This document shows positions 1 to 8,870 of a DNA stretch of 64,000 nucleotides, piece after piece (within the stretch, counting starts at the first letter, position 1; every line of letters begins with the position of its first letter). Position numbers and translations under genes: made by a program. The notes beneath the pieces are model-generated. The model had not been told where the DNA came from. It made no database searches and saw only the letters and a program-made list of their open reading frames with translations. The DNA comes from UBA288 sp050178135 (lineage in GTDB: Archaea; Halobacteriota; Methanomicrobia; Methanomicrobiales; Methanospirillaceae): the NCBI GenBank assembly GCA_050178135.1, contig JBFXGJ010000005.1:14770-78769 (forward strand), in the 5' to 3' direction.

Positions 1-337
1 GCCGTGCCGAGAGGGCGACCTCGGCCATCGCGTCCTGCACCCGTGTGACCGGGGCCCTCGCCGCGATCGTGGCAGCCCGGAGGTTCACCACCTCGTCGAT
101 CGAGAGGCCCCGGGCAAGCCAGGCCGGTGGCCGGTCCTCGTCGCCGAGCAGGAGGGGGCCGCCCTGGACTGCAGGGTAACCGTACGAGCCGACGAAGACC
201 GAGGGCGCCGCGCCCATGTAGGAACTGACCGGACGGGTGCCAACCCGCGCCAGGAAACGGGCTGTGATCGGGCAGCGCGGCAGACCACAGAGCCCCTTTC
301 CCTTGCAGCTCGCGCAGAGCATCCCGCCGTCCGTCAT
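1..337 (-). CDS. nreA: Archaeal DNA repair protein NreA, N-terminal part (runs off the left edge)
   Basis: The reverse strand reads from an ATG at 337 with a cysteine-rich N-terminus, MLCASCKGKGLCGLPRCPI, which is the signature of archaeal Nre proteins, followed by the conserved stretch around SSYMGAAPSVFVG. NreA is linked in archaea to nucleotide excision repair after DNA-damaging treatment and normally ends in a PCNA-binding motif, which would lie outside this window. The start overlaps the stop of the upstream DUF2117 gene as ATGA, so it is translationally coupled as the last visible gene of the nadX operon. Only about 112 residues are present because the window ends; nothing suggests a broken gene. 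The family call is from memory of the N-terminal motif and is strong. Confidence 0.85.
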   Translation of the reverse strand, partial: MTDGGMLCASCKGKGLCGLPRCPITARFLARVGTRPVSSYMGAAPSVFVGSYGYPAVQGGPLLLGDEDRPPAWLARGLSIDEVVNLRAATIAARAPVTRVQDAMAEVALSAR

Positions 338-1347
338 CCGATCACCCGCACCCGGTCCCCGAGGTACCCGAGGAGCTCGGCGACGAACCGGTCCCATTCG
401 ACCGGTCCGCCGTCCAGGCGTACGGCGAGCTCGCCTCCAAGGTCGTCGTCGCGCTCACTGATCGCCCGGACCACGACCGATCCGGGCGCCCCCTTTCCAG
501 CGACCAGGCCGTCCCCATCCCCATCGGTGACCCCGAAGACCGGGAGGTCCAGGTGGACCCCGAGATGGAGCAGGGCCGCCGTCGTATCGTCGCCGATGGC
601 GAGGACCCCGCAGACATGCTCGTCAAGCGCCCGGTAGAGGCCGATCGCATCGTGGTCCAGGACGAGAACGCGCCCGGTCCTCGAACGCCCGGATGCACTC
701 CGGGGCGTGGCATCCCGCAGCGTGCCGGCCGTGCACCAGGCGCCGGCAAGGCGGATCGGCCCACGCCGCCTGAGCTTCTCGACACCGTGGCGCCGGACGA
801 CGCAGCCGGCCTCGGCGGTGATCACCTCTCCACCCGAGGTGAGCCGCACCTCAGGGGCGGTCGCTCTCCCAATCACGAGACCGTCCACCATCACGGGGTC
901 CCCAGGGCGGCACCCCCGGATCGTCCGCCGGTTCCCGGTCGCCGCCGCCGGTTCGGCCCGGCACTGTTCGAGGGGCCACCCGAGGCGTTGGGCGATAGGC
1001 CAGCCGTCGGCTCCATCCCAGGCGATCACGACCCGGTCGGCGCATTCGAGGTGGACGAGCGGCCGACCGAGCCTGCAGGCGACCTCTTCGCCGAAGACCC
1101 GGCCCGAGATTGAGTCACGGCCCCGGTTCAGAAGCACAGCCGCCCGATCCCTGGCGAGTGCTGCCGACGGCCGCTCCCCGGTCCAGCAGGCGGCAAGGCC
1201 GTGCTCTTCCGCTGCGCACCGGGCCATCACCCCGGCCACTGTGACCCGTACCGGCCGCAGGCGGGCGACAAGGTCTGCCATCTCCCCCGAGTCGATCACC
1301 GCTGGCCCGTGGACCACGAGGCTACAGCCGAACTCGCCAGCCGACAT
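334..1347 (-). CDS. Conserved archaeal protein, DUF2117-like
   Basis: A protein of 337 residues starting at ATG 1347 (MSAGEFGCSLVVHGP). The opening VVHGPAVIDSG and the later segments VRVTVAGVMARCAAEEHGL and VLVLDHDAIGLYRA resemble the archaeal family DUF2117, whose function is unknown. No membrane segment or known catalytic motif is visible. An upstream reading exists but would run through the zinc-ribbon gene, so I chose the internal ATG that leaves only a 26-base overlap. It sits between a small zinc ribbon and nreA in the NAD-biosynthesis operon; co-transcription is likely, but a role in NAD metabolism or repair is not shown. Confidence 0.7.
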   Translation of the reverse strand: MSAGEFGCSLVVHGPAVIDSGEMADLVARLRPVRVTVAGVMARCAAEEHGLAACWTGERPSAALARDRAAVLLNRGRDSISGRVFGEEVACRLGRPLVHLECADRVVIAWDGADGWPIAQRLGWPLEQCRAEPAAATGNRRTIRGCRPGDPVMVDGLVIGRATAPEVRLTSGGEVITAEAGCVVRRHGVEKLRRRGPIRLAGAWCTAGTLRDATPRSASGRSRTGRVLVLDHDAIGLYRALDEHVCGVLAIGDDTTAALLHLGVHLDLPVFGVTDGDGDGLVAGKGAPGSVVVRAISERDDDLGGELAVRLDGGPVEWDRFVAELLGYLGDRVRVIG

Positions 1348-1507
1348 CGTACCGGGCCCCGCACTCGGGGCAGCAGAGGACGGCGGGACGGTCATCCGCG
1401 TCGCCGGCAAGGAGCGTGACATGGAACCCACGGGTATAGCCGCAGTCGGGGCAGACACGGACTTCGCCCTCGGGGGCGAGGGAACGAACTGGTCGGACAT
1501 CGTCCAT
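1322..1507 (-). CDS. Small zinc-ribbon protein
   Basis: A 61-residue protein (from ATG 1507) with two CxxC knuckles, VCPDCGY near residue 22 and CCPECGARYD near residue 45, typical of a single zinc ribbon. A TTG at 1537 would add ten residues. It lies 35 bases downstream of nadC and overlaps the DUF2117 gene, so it belongs to the same transcript. Small zinc ribbons in archaea often serve in transcription, translation or complex assembly; nothing here decides between these. The gene is real by its motif and operon spacing; function unknown. Confidence 0.65.
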   Translation of the reverse strand: MDDVRPVRSLAPEGEVRVCPDCGYTRGFHVTLLAGDADDRPAVLCCPECGARYDVGWRVRL

Positions 1508-1542
1508 GAGTCCTGTTGGGCCCTTTTCCCTCTTCAATCCGC

Positions 1543-2385
1543 TTATCGCGGCGCGGAGACCTCGAGGGTGACATCGAGCGCCCGTGCCGAGTGCGTGAGG
1601 GCCCCGACGCTGATGATGTCGACCCCGAGGGCGGCATAAGCCCCCACCGTCTCCTCGGTGATCCCGCCCGAGGCCTCGACCGTGACCCGGTCCCGGAGCC
1701 CTGCCGCTTCGAGCGCGGCAAGGGCCTCTTTCACGCCGTCCGGGGTCATGTTGTCGAGCATCACGACCCCGGCGCCGGCCCGTGCTGCGCGGACCGCCTC
1801 GTCCGCCGTCTCCGCCTCCACCTCGATCACCCGGTAGGCCGAGACGGCCCGCGCCCGGCCGACCGCCTCCTCGATCCCGACGAGCGCCAGGTGGTTGTCC
1901 TTCAGGAGGACCGCGTCCGAGAGGGTGTACCGGTGGGGGTCGCCGCCGCCCAGGACAACGGCCCGTTTGTCGAGCAGCCGGAGGCCCGGCGCGGTCTTGC
2001 GGGTGGCCGCCACCCGGACCCCGGGACGGGCTTCCCGGGCGCGTGCGGCGAACCCGGCGGTCGCGGTCGCGATCCCGGCCATCCTGCCGACCAGGTTGAG
2101 CGCGGTGCGCTCGACGAGGAGGACGGCGCGGACCGGTCCATCGAGCCGGAGCACCACGGCGCCGGCCTCGACCCGGTCTCCGTCGGCGGCGAGCCGCGTC
2201 ACCGTGACGCCGTGGTACCAGAAGAGCGCGGATGCCTCGGCGAGTCCGGCGGCCACCCCCGCCTCGCGGAAGCGGAGCTGTGCCTCGCAGGTCTCGTCGC
2301 CGAGCACGGCCTCCGTGGTCGCGTCCCCGAAAGGTGCGTCCTCTTCGATGAAGGCGAGGAGCCGCGAGAGTGGGACTGCAGTCAC
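1543..2385 (-). CDS. nadC: Nicotinate-nucleotide pyrophosphorylase (quinolinate phosphoribosyltransferase)
   Basis: Converts quinolinate and PRPP to nicotinate mononucleotide with CO2 release, the third step of de novo NAD synthesis. The 280-residue protein has the family landmarks: DAPFGDATTEAVL at the N-terminus, ERTALNLVGRMAGIAT, the substrate-binding RKTAPGLRLLDKRAV, HRYTLSDAVLLKDNH, EVEAETADEA, VMLDNM and VEASGGI near the C-terminus. Length is normal. The start is GTG at 2385, whose GTGA overlaps the nadX stop, giving translational coupling. With NadX upstream, two of the three NAD-pathway enzymes are here; quinolinate synthase NadA is not in this window. Confidence 0.95.
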   Translation of the reverse strand: MTAVPLSRLLAFIEEDAPFGDATTEAVLGDETCEAQLRFREAGVAAGLAEASALFWYHGVTVTRLAADGDRVEAGAVVLRLDGPVRAVLLVERTALNLVGRMAGIATATAGFAARAREARPGVRVAATRKTAPGLRLLDKRAVVLGGGDPHRYTLSDAVLLKDNHLALVGIEEAVGRARAVSAYRVIEVEAETADEAVRAARAGAGVVMLDNMTPDGVKEALAALEAAGLRDRVTVEASGGITEETVGAYAALGVDIISVGALTHSARALDVTLEVSAPR

Positions 2386-3140
2386 GTCCCCACCTTGATC
2401 GGCTCGGCGAGGTCGCGGAGCAGGACCAGGATGGAGAGGGCGGCGAGGTACGAGGTGGCCGGGTTGTCCGGGCTCGGCACGTTCCGGATCCGGATGTAGG
2501 CGTCCCCGAAGGCCCCCTCGGCGACGATCTCGTGGACGTTCCGGTCGACGGCGGGGTCCGCCCAGAGCTCCACCTGCACCTCCTGTCCCGCCGCCAGGGC
2601 GATCGCGGCGGAGACGTTGATGTTCTTCGGGAAGGCCTGGACGCACTCGTCCGCCCGCCCCTGGAAGACGAGGGTCCTCTCTGCGATCGAGAGGCCGAGG
2701 GAGGTCGGGTTCTTGGTGGTCCTGAGGACGACCCGGTCGATCCCCCCGATCCGGCCGACCTTCAGGTTGTCGAGGCCCATCACGGCCCCGCTCGGGATGT
2801 AGACCCGCCGGCGGGCGGCGACCGCTGCCGCGCGGAGGCGCTCGAGGAACGAAGGCTCGGCGAGCGCGCCGACCGACATCACGACGAAATCCTTGCCGGC
2901 CTCCAGCACGGCCTCTCCGTGGGCCCGGACGGCCCGGACCGAGGCGGCCTCGACGACCAGGTCCACGTCGGCGGCGGCGAAGGCCTCGAACGAGTCGTAT
3001 GCAGTCCCCCCCGTCGCCGTGGCGAGTTCGCGGGCGCGATCGATATCCTGGTCGTAGAGGGCCGCGATCTCGAAGCGTTCCGCGTGCGACGCGATCAGGT
3101 GGCCGATGTTGCCGCAGCCGAGGAGCCCGACCCGCATCAT
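2382..3140 (-). CDS. nadX: L-aspartate dehydrogenase
   Basis: Oxidises L-aspartate with NAD(P)+ to iminoaspartate, the substrate of quinolinate synthase; this replaces L-aspartate oxidase in anaerobes. The 252-residue protein opens with the Rossmann motif GLLGCGNIGHLIASH, then VVEAASVRAVRAHGE, the conserved SVGALAEPSF, IPSGAVMGLDNLK and the substrate-site region FPKNINVSAAIALAAG. Length matches the family. Two adjacent ATGs (3140 and 3137) could start it. It is the first gene of the minus-strand operon and is divergent from the gene at 3218, sharing about 77 bases of promoter region. Confidence 0.95.
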   Translation of the reverse strand: MMRVGLLGCGNIGHLIASHAERFEIAALYDQDIDRARELATATGGTAYDSFEAFAAADVDLVVEAASVRAVRAHGEAVLEAGKDFVVMSVGALAEPSFLERLRAAAVAARRRVYIPSGAVMGLDNLKVGRIGGIDRVVLRTTKNPTSLGLSIAERTLVFQGRADECVQAFPKNINVSAAIALAAGQEVQVELWADPAVDRNVHEIVAEGAFGDAYIRIRNVPSPDNPATSYLAALSILVLLRDLAEPIKVGT

Positions 3141-3217
3141 GGATACAGTGTGGTCCTCTCCCGGGATAAAGCAGGCGGGGATGGTTCCGTCTGTCCTTCT
3201 CGCGGACGAGAAGCCTG

Positions 3218-3772
3218 ATGTCCGGGGCCGCTGATCGATCTGGGATGACCATCGACGAGATCGACCGCGGCTTCGCCGCCCTGGAGACGCTGATCCGCAT
3301 GAACGCCGATACTATCGGCGAAGAGTCCGGGCGGGTGCGGCAGGACGAAGCAGCCCTGCTCGCCCGGATGGGGGAGACCGCGGCCCAGATCGTACCCCTT
3401 GCCGGGCTCGAAGTGATGGCCCGCGGAAAGGTTAACGCCTCAGGGGAGCTCTTCGACCAGGCGTTCTTCCCGGAGAAGATGCTCCTTCTCGCCCGCGGCG
3501 ATCCGATGCCCTTCCGGCCCGATGACGCGGGCAAGTCGGTCACCGACCAGTTCTGCGTGCTTCGGCACGACGGAACCTTCGCCGAGCTGATGTACTCGAA
3601 CGACACCGTCCTGATCGACAGCTACCTCGCCTCGCTCTCGGCAGAGGACGCGCTCGGCATCTACGGTCCAGAGCTCCTCCTGATGCTCTACCGTGCGCTC
3701 AGGCAGTACCTGGAGGGGCAGGACGCGCTCCTATCCGCCCTCCGGACCACCCTCGAGTTCGTCCACGGGTAA
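3218..3772 (+). CDS. Conserved hypothetical protein, alpha-helical
   Basis: A 184-residue protein that I do not recognise. It is largely helical, with an acidic N-terminal helix (MTIDEIDRGFAALETLIRM), the middle segment DAGKSVTDQFCVLRHDGTF and a C-terminal helix rich in Leu. No signal peptide, membrane segment or catalytic motif is visible. The start is uncertain: ATG 3218 is taken because a TATA-like GGATAAAG lies about 50 bases upstream, but ATG 3245 would give a more protein-like N-terminus. It is divergent from nadX and convergent with the membrane protein at 3800. Codon use matches neighbours, so it is probably a real soluble protein. Confidence 0.55.
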   Translation: MSGAADRSGMTIDEIDRGFAALETLIRMNADTIGEESGRVRQDEAALLARMGETAAQIVPLAGLEVMARGKVNASGELFDQAFFPEKMLLLARGDPMPFRPDDAGKSVTDQFCVLRHDGTFAELMYSNDTVLIDSYLASLSAEDALGIYGPELLLMLYRALRQYLEGQDALLSALRTTLEFVHG

Positions 3773-3799
3773 CTGAAACGTCCTTTGATGGGGCTGGGA

Positions 3800-4252
3800 T
3801 TACTTCCAGCGAAAGAGGGCGAAGGAGGGGCGGAGCAGGTCCCCCGTGGAGTGGAGGGCTGAGATCACCATGCTCCGCCTGAACTCCTGGCCCTGTCCGT
3901 TCCGGTATGTGACGATCGCCTTCACCTCGGCCACCTGCTCGGCGAGCGGCACCGGGTGCATTGCATCGGGCGCGAGGGACGGGACATCGGCCTCGACACC
4001 TATCGGGACAAGCGAGAGGTGGATACCGTGTGCCGGGGCGTTTCCCTTGTTCTCCACGATGACTGCGCGCGCGTCCTCGGAGAACTCGACCTGCAGGTCG
4101 GGCAGGTCGTGCGTGTCGCTGCCGATCTTCTGGACCATCAACACCACCCCGACGATGATCAGGGCAATCAGCGATAGATACGGCGATATCAGGGCAAGCC
4201 CTGCTGCGGCCACGACGCCGATCGCGAGGACGACAAGGAATGAACGCTCCAT
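3800..4252 (-). CDS. Small membrane protein with an extracytoplasmic domain
   Basis: A 150-residue protein starting at ATG 4252 (MERSFLVVLAIGVV). Residues 4-45 form two close hydrophobic segments with a short turn (ALISPYLSLIALI), followed by a soluble domain of about 100 residues with beta-rich character, for example VEFSEDARAVIVENKGNAPAHGIHLSLVP cut into strands, reminiscent of CARDB/COG1470-like beta-sandwiches. Function is not recognisable. It lies directly downstream of the tRNA-Ile gene on the same strand, 41 bases away, so it might be read through from the tRNA promoter. Confidence 0.55.
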   Translation of the reverse strand: MERSFLVVLAIGVVAAAGLALISPYLSLIALIIVGVVLMVQKIGSDTHDLPDLQVEFSEDARAVIVENKGNAPAHGIHLSLVPIGVEADVPSLAPDAMHPVPLAEQVAEVKAIVTYRNGQGQEFRRSMVISALHSTGDLLRPSFALFRWK

Positions 4253-4293
4253 GAGAAGTGGTTGCAGGGGAATGAATAAAAACAAGACGCGAA

Positions 4294-4367
4294 TGGGCCC
4301 GATGAGATTCGAACTCATGGCCTCCCGGTTATCAGCCGGGCGCACCACCTGGCTATGCTACGGGCCC
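4294..4367 (-). tRNA. tRNA-Ile (anticodon GAT)
   Basis: Read on the minus strand, the gene starts GGGCCCG and ends CGGGCCC plus discriminator A, giving a 7-bp acceptor stem. The anticodon arm is CCCGG-CTGATAA-CCGGG with anticodon GAT, and the T-arm carries TTCGAAT. Length is 74 nt and no 3' CCA is encoded, as usual for archaea. A TATA-like element (TCTATAAG read on the minus strand, around 4402-4411) sits at a suitable distance upstream. No intron is seen. Confidence 0.95.
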
Positions 4368-4401
4368 GCAGGGGTTACCCTACAAGATGACTCTTCTGAG
4401 T

Positions 4402-4412
4402 TCTTATAGATT
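4402..4412 (-). promoter_or_regulatory. Probable TATA box of the tRNA-Ile gene
   Basis: The minus strand reads AAATCTATAAG about 35-45 bases before the tRNA 5' end, the usual place for an archaeal TATA box when a short 5' leader is removed by RNase P. The sequence is markedly AT-rich against a GC-rich background. Confidence 0.45.
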
Positions 4413-4526
4413 TTTGATGGCCGCTCGACAGACGGCTTTGTATCCTCCCCGGATAAATAGACATGGACGGGCCGCGCCGGCGTCTCCAGGCCCTGGCGCG
4501 CGGTCGGCCCGACGCGGGAGTGGTTC

Positions 4527-6326
4527 ATGCCGAGACAATATCTGCTGGGCAACGAGGCGATCGCCCACGCCGCCCTGGAGGGCGGGGTGGGCTTCGTGGC
4601 CGGGTACCCGGGCACGCCCTCGTCCGAGGTGATCGACCTGCTCCGGGCCCGAAGGCCCGAGGGGGTCCATGTCGAGTGGTCGACCAACGAGAAGGTCGCG
4701 TTCGAGAACGCGCTTGCCGCCGCCTGGTGCGGCGTCCGCGCCCTCTTCACGACCAAGCACGTCGGCCTGAACGTCGCCGCCGACCCCCTTATGACCTCGG
4801 CGTACACCGGCGTGACCGGAGGCTTCGTCGTCCTCTCCGCCGACGACCCGTTCGCGCACTCGTCCCAGAACGAGCAGGACAGCCGGCTCTATGCCGCGAT
4901 GGCAGGCCTCCCCTGCCTCGACCCGGGCACGATCGAGGAGGCGCATGCCATGCTCCGCGACGCTTTCGCCCTCTCGGAGGAGTTTGGCCTCCCGGTCCTC
5001 TTCCGGCCCACCACCCGTGTCTGCCACTCGAAGGCCGACGTCGAGCTCGGCCCGGTCTCGTCCGAGTGCCGGGAGCCGGCCTTTGTCCGCGACCCCCGGC
5101 AGTACGTCGTGATCCCGGCTCACACGCGGGTGCTCCACCGGCGGCTGAACGAGAAGCAGGCCGGCATCCGGGCGCGCCTCGTGGAGCTCGGCTACAACAC
5201 GGGCGAGGTCCGGGGCCGCCGGGCGGTGGTCGCAGGTGGCGTAGCGGCAGCGTACGTGCGTGAGGTTCTCCCCGTGGACGTCTCTCTCCTGGTGATCCGG
5301 GCCTACCCGGTCGATCCCGAGCAGCTTCGCTGCTTCTGCCTCGAGCACGAGGAGGTGCTCGTCGTCGAGGAGGGGGCGCCCGTGATCGAGGACGACGTGA
5401 AGAAGGCGGCCGGCTGCGTCGCCGTGCTCGGCAAGAGGTCGGGTCACGTCCCGAGCGAGGGCGAGCTCTCGCCGACCCTCGTCCGAGCAGCGCTGGCCGG
5501 CGCGGGGTTCATCGACGAAGCACCCCCGGCACCCCCTCTGGCCGTGGAGGGCCTCCCTCCCCGGCCCCCGATCCTCTGCGCCGGTTGCATGCACCGGGCC
5601 GTCTTTTATGCGATGAAGAAGGTCTTCAAGCAGGGGATCTTTCCCTCGGACATCGGTTGTTACACCCTTGGGCTCCAGCTCGGGGCCGTCGATACCACGA
5701 TCTGCATGGGTGCATCGATCACGGTCGGATCGGGGATCGCCCAGACCGTCGGTGGGGACGTCGTCTCGACGATCGGTGACTCGACCTTCCTCCACACAGG
5801 CCTGCCGGGCCTCGTGAATGCGGTCTACAACGGTGCCGACCAGGTCGTCGTGATCCTGGATAACCGGGTGACAGCGATGACCGGTCACCAGCCGAACCCG
5901 ACGACCGGGGTGAGGGCGACCGGCGAGGAGAGCCCGAAGGTCTCGCTCGAGGCCCTGTGCCGGGCCTGCGGGGTGGAATGGGTCGAGACCGTGGACCCAT
6001 ATGACATGACCGGCCTGATCGCGACCCTCCGCGAAGCGCGGACGAGAAAGGGCGTCCGGGTGGTGATCGCCAAGAAGCCCTGCGTCATTGTTGAGCGCCG
6101 GGCGAGGGTGAAACGGCCCAGGTTCGAGGTCGACCCGTCAGCCTGTTCGGGCTGCCGGACCTGCCTCCGCTTCGGCTGCCCGGCCATCGCGTTCGAGGAC
6201 GGGAAGGCCTCGATCTCGGACCTCTGCTCGGGCTGCGGGGTCTGTGCCTCGCTCTGCCCCGAAGGAGCGATCGGAAAGGAGGCCCGCCCGCCTGTGAAGG
6301 GGACCACCCCGGGAGGTGCCGCATGA
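4527..6326 (+). CDS. iorA: Indolepyruvate:ferredoxin oxidoreductase, alpha subunit
   Basis: Thiamine-diphosphate enzyme that oxidatively decarboxylates aryl pyruvates (from Trp, Phe, Tyr) to aryl-CoA, reducing ferredoxin; in methanogens it can also run in the synthetic direction from aryl acetates. The 599-residue protein has the N-terminal pyrimidine domain (GNEAIAHAALEGGVGFVAGYPGTPS cut at YPGTPSSEV), CAGCMHRAVFY at about 352, the ThDP motif GDSTFLHTGLPGLVNAVYN with the distal ILDN and GHQPNP, and two C-terminal [4Fe-4S] ferredoxin motifs (CSGCRTCLRFGCP and CSGCGVCASLCP). Full length. The stop overlaps iorB as ATGA. Confidence 0.95.
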   Translation: MPRQYLLGNEAIAHAALEGGVGFVAGYPGTPSSEVIDLLRARRPEGVHVEWSTNEKVAFENALAAAWCGVRALFTTKHVGLNVAADPLMTSAYTGVTGGFVVLSADDPFAHSSQNEQDSRLYAAMAGLPCLDPGTIEEAHAMLRDAFALSEEFGLPVLFRPTTRVCHSKADVELGPVSSECREPAFVRDPRQYVVIPAHTRVLHRRLNEKQAGIRARLVELGYNTGEVRGRRAVVAGGVAAAYVREVLPVDVSLLVIRAYPVDPEQLRCFCLEHEEVLVVEEGAPVIEDDVKKAAGCVAVLGKRSGHVPSEGELSPTLVRAALAGAGFIDEAPPAPPLAVEGLPPRPPILCAGCMHRAVFYAMKKVFKQGIFPSDIGCYTLGLQLGAVDTTICMGASITVGSGIAQTVGGDVVSTIGDSTFLHTGLPGLVNAVYNGADQVVVILDNRVTAMTGHQPNPTTGVRATGEESPKVSLEALCRACGVEWVETVDPYDMTGLIATLREARTRKGVRVVIAKKPCVIVERRARVKRPRFEVDPSACSGCRTCLRFGCPAIAFEDGKASISDLCSGCGVCASLCPEGAIGKEARPPVKGTTPGGAA

Positions 6327-6904
6327 GCTTCGATCTCCTGATCGTCGGGGTCGGGGGGCAGGGCACGATCCTCGCCTCCAACATCCTCGGCCGGGCCTCG
6401 CTCGAGGAGGGCCGGTCTGTTCGCGGGGCCGAGACCCACGGTATGGCCCAGCGCGGCGGATCGGTCGAGTGCCATGTCCGGATCGACGGCCAGTTCGGCC
6501 CCATGGTCGACCCGGGGACGGCCGACCTCCTCATCGCCTTCGACTTGCTCGAGGCGGTCCGCTATCTTCACTTCCTCCGGCCGGGGGGGCGGGTGGTCAC
6601 CAGCACCGGGGTGATCACCCCGACCTCGGTCTTCTCCCAGCGCCTGCCGATGCCGACGCCTGACGAGTGCCTGGCCCGGCTCGCGCCCTTCTCCCCGCTC
6701 GCGATCGACACGGCCGCCCTCGCTTGCGAGGCGGGATCCGAGCTCGCCCAGAACGTGGTGCTGATCGGGGCCGCCTCCCACCTCCTCCCCCTCGAGGAGG
6801 CTTCGCTCCTCGCGGCGATCGAACGATCCGTCCCCCCGAAGACGGTCGAGGTGAACCGCCGGGCCTTCGAGCTTGGCCGGGCTGCCGGCGCACCCTCTTC
6901 CTGA
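6323..6904 (+). CDS. iorB: Indolepyruvate:ferredoxin oxidoreductase, beta subunit
   Basis: The gamma-type domain partner of IorA; together they form the alpha2beta2 enzyme that transfers the aryl-acyl group to CoA. The 193-residue protein begins FDLLIVGVGGQGTILASNIL, the glycine-rich CoA/flavin-like fold signature of 2-oxoacid oxidoreductase gamma subunits, followed by GAETHGMAQRGGSVECHVR, which is diagnostic. Length is typical. It is translationally coupled to iorA through the ATGA overlap. The next gene (7006) has its own TATA-like GTTTATCTT, so the operon ends here. Confidence 0.95.
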   Translation: MSFDLLIVGVGGQGTILASNILGRASLEEGRSVRGAETHGMAQRGGSVECHVRIDGQFGPMVDPGTADLLIAFDLLEAVRYLHFLRPGGRVVTSTGVITPTSVFSQRLPMPTPDECLARLAPFSPLAIDTAALACEAGSELAQNVVLIGAASHLLPLEEASLLAAIERSVPPKTVEVNRRAFELGRAAGAPSS

Positions 6905-7005
6905 GGGGCTCCTCCCGCACCTCTCCGCGCGTCGCCGCCCCGGTCCTGCCGTCAGAATAACGTTTATCTTTTGACCGGGATGATGCAGATCATCTGGTGA
7001 CCGCC

Positions 7006-8772
7006 ATGGTACGCACCTCGTTCTTCCTCGTCCTCCTTGTCCTCGTCACCGCCCTCCCGGTGGCGAGCGCCCTCGATATCGGCACAAAACCGGGGGCGAC
7101 CTACGCCGGGCAGTGGGGCTCGTTCGGCAGCTACAGCGGACAGTTCTCCAGCCCCCAGGGTATCGCTGTGGGTCCCGACGGCACCGTCTATGTCCTCGAC
7201 ACGGGCAACCACCGCGTCCAGGTCTTCAACGCCACGGGGGCGTTTATCCGGAAGTGGGGCTCGTACGGCCAGGTGGAGGGGCAGTTCAACGCTCCTCTGG
7301 GCATTGCCGTCGACGCCGTGTCGAACGTTTATATCGCGGACACGCAGAACCACCGGGTCCAGAAGTTCAGGTCCAGCGGCGAGTTCGTTACCAGCTGGGG
7401 GAGCATCGGCCTCGGGGAGGGACGGTTTCAGTGCCCCTCGGGTATCGCGGTGAACGCCTCAGGCACGGTCTTCGTGACCGACCGCAACAATAAGCGGGTG
7501 CAGGCCTTCTCCCCGTCCGGGTCCTTTCTCACGAAGATTGGCAGCCCGGGCACGGACGAAGGCCAGTTCGCCGGCCCCACCGGCATTGCGGTGGACGACC
7601 GGAACGACGGCTTCCTGGTGACCGACCCGTCCAGGAACCGTATCCTCCAGTTCACGTTTGACGGAGAGTTCATCGGTTCGTGGGGGACCAGAGGGTCGGG
7701 CGACCGACAGTTTTCCGGTCCGATCGGGGTTGCAGTCGCGAGCGATGGCACCATCTTTGTCTGCGACTCGTCCAACCAGCGGGTCCAGGGGTTCGCTCCG
7801 GACGGGAGGTACCTGCTCCAGTGGGGCTCCGAGGGGACCGGGATGGGGGAGTTCTCCCAGTCGACCGGAATCGCCGTCGCGCGAGATGGCCAGGTCTATG
7901 TCATTGACCAGATCAACCGCGTCCAGCGGTTCGTGCCCCGCTCCATACCCACCGACACCCTCATCGCCGCCTTCGGGGCATCGGTCCAGCGAGGGCGGGC
8001 ACCGCTCACGGTCCAGTTCCTCGATGAGTCGAACGGTGCGACGGCCTGGTCCTGGTCGTTCGGGGACGGGACCCGGTCCGAGGACCACGAACCCGTTCAC
8101 ACCTACACTTCGAACGGGCTCTACGAGGTCTCACTCACCGTGACCGGCCGGTCGGGCGAGAAGTCGACCGCCGTCAAGTCCCGGTTCGTGTACGTCTCTG
8201 GCATCGACATCCTCCGTCCGTCGATCCCGGTTGCTGACTTCGAGGCGAACCGGACTGTGGGCTCTGCGCCGTTCGCGGTAGAGTTCTCGGACGCGTCCAC
8301 CGGCTCGCCCGGGTTCTGGTGGTGGCAGTTTGGCGACGGAACCGGCAGCATCGAGCAGAACCCGGCTCACGTCTACCAGCGTCCGGGTATGTACGACATC
8401 ACCCTGACCATCTTCGGCGAGGGCGGATCGGATGCCGTCACCAGGAGTGGGCTCGTCACAGTCCTCGACGACCCCCGCGTACCGGTCGCGAACTTCTCAA
8501 TGAGCCGCGACACGGGCCCGGCTCCCCTCTATGTCCGGTTCACGGACCGGTCGACGGGCGCGACCTCCTGGCGATGGGAGTTCGGGGGGATGGCCTGGAC
8601 CACCGCGAAGGATCCATCGGTCGTCTTTCGCCGGCCCGGCACCTACACGATCCGCCTGGTCGCAACGAACATCTTCGGGTCCTCGTCTGCGACGCGCACC
8701 CTTTCCGTGACCGGCCCCGGCGTGGGTGCCGGTCGATCGACCTCCGGGCCGCCCATCCAGGTGGTGGGGTAG
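7006..8772 (+). CDS. Exported NHL-repeat protein with three PKD domains
   Basis: A 588-residue exported protein (start ATG 7006; GTG 6997 is an alternative) with a signal peptide ending near ASALDIG. Residues about 30-310 hold six NHL repeats, each with a GQF..P.GIAV core and a [DT]..N.RVQ.F end, which should close a six-bladed propeller. Three PKD domains follow, marked by WSFGDGT, WQFGDGT and the variant WEFGG. The C-terminal PKD modules are closely related to those of the protease gene immediately downstream, and both proteins end in a PPI-x-VV motif. Likely a cell-surface or secreted binding protein; the ligand is unknown. A TATA-like GTTTATCTT at 6962-6970 implies its own promoter with a short leader. 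Confidence 0.85.
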   Translation: MVRTSFFLVLLVLVTALPVASALDIGTKPGATYAGQWGSFGSYSGQFSSPQGIAVGPDGTVYVLDTGNHRVQVFNATGAFIRKWGSYGQVEGQFNAPLGIAVDAVSNVYIADTQNHRVQKFRSSGEFVTSWGSIGLGEGRFQCPSGIAVNASGTVFVTDRNNKRVQAFSPSGSFLTKIGSPGTDEGQFAGPTGIAVDDRNDGFLVTDPSRNRILQFTFDGEFIGSWGTRGSGDRQFSGPIGVAVASDGTIFVCDSSNQRVQGFAPDGRYLLQWGSEGTGMGEFSQSTGIAVARDGQVYVIDQINRVQRFVPRSIPTDTLIAAFGASVQRGRAPLTVQFLDESNGATAWSWSFGDGTRSEDHEPVHTYTSNGLYEVSLTVTGRSGEKSTAVKSRFVYVSGIDILRPSIPVADFEANRTVGSAPFAVEFSDASTGSPGFWWWQFGDGTGSIEQNPAHVYQRPGMYDITLTIFGEGGSDAVTRSGLVTVLDDPRVPVANFSMSRDTGPAPLYVRFTDRSTGATSWRWEFGGMAWTTAKDPSVVFRRPGTYTIRLVATNIFGSSSATRTLSVTGPGVGAGRSTSGPPIQVVG

Positions 8773-8870
8773 GACTTCTGCTCCCACTCTCTCCTGCGGC
8801 AACCGATCGGCAGGTTCAACCGGGATCCTGTCGAGTCTCTCTCCACGAACCCCCCGGGTGAGTCCTTCGC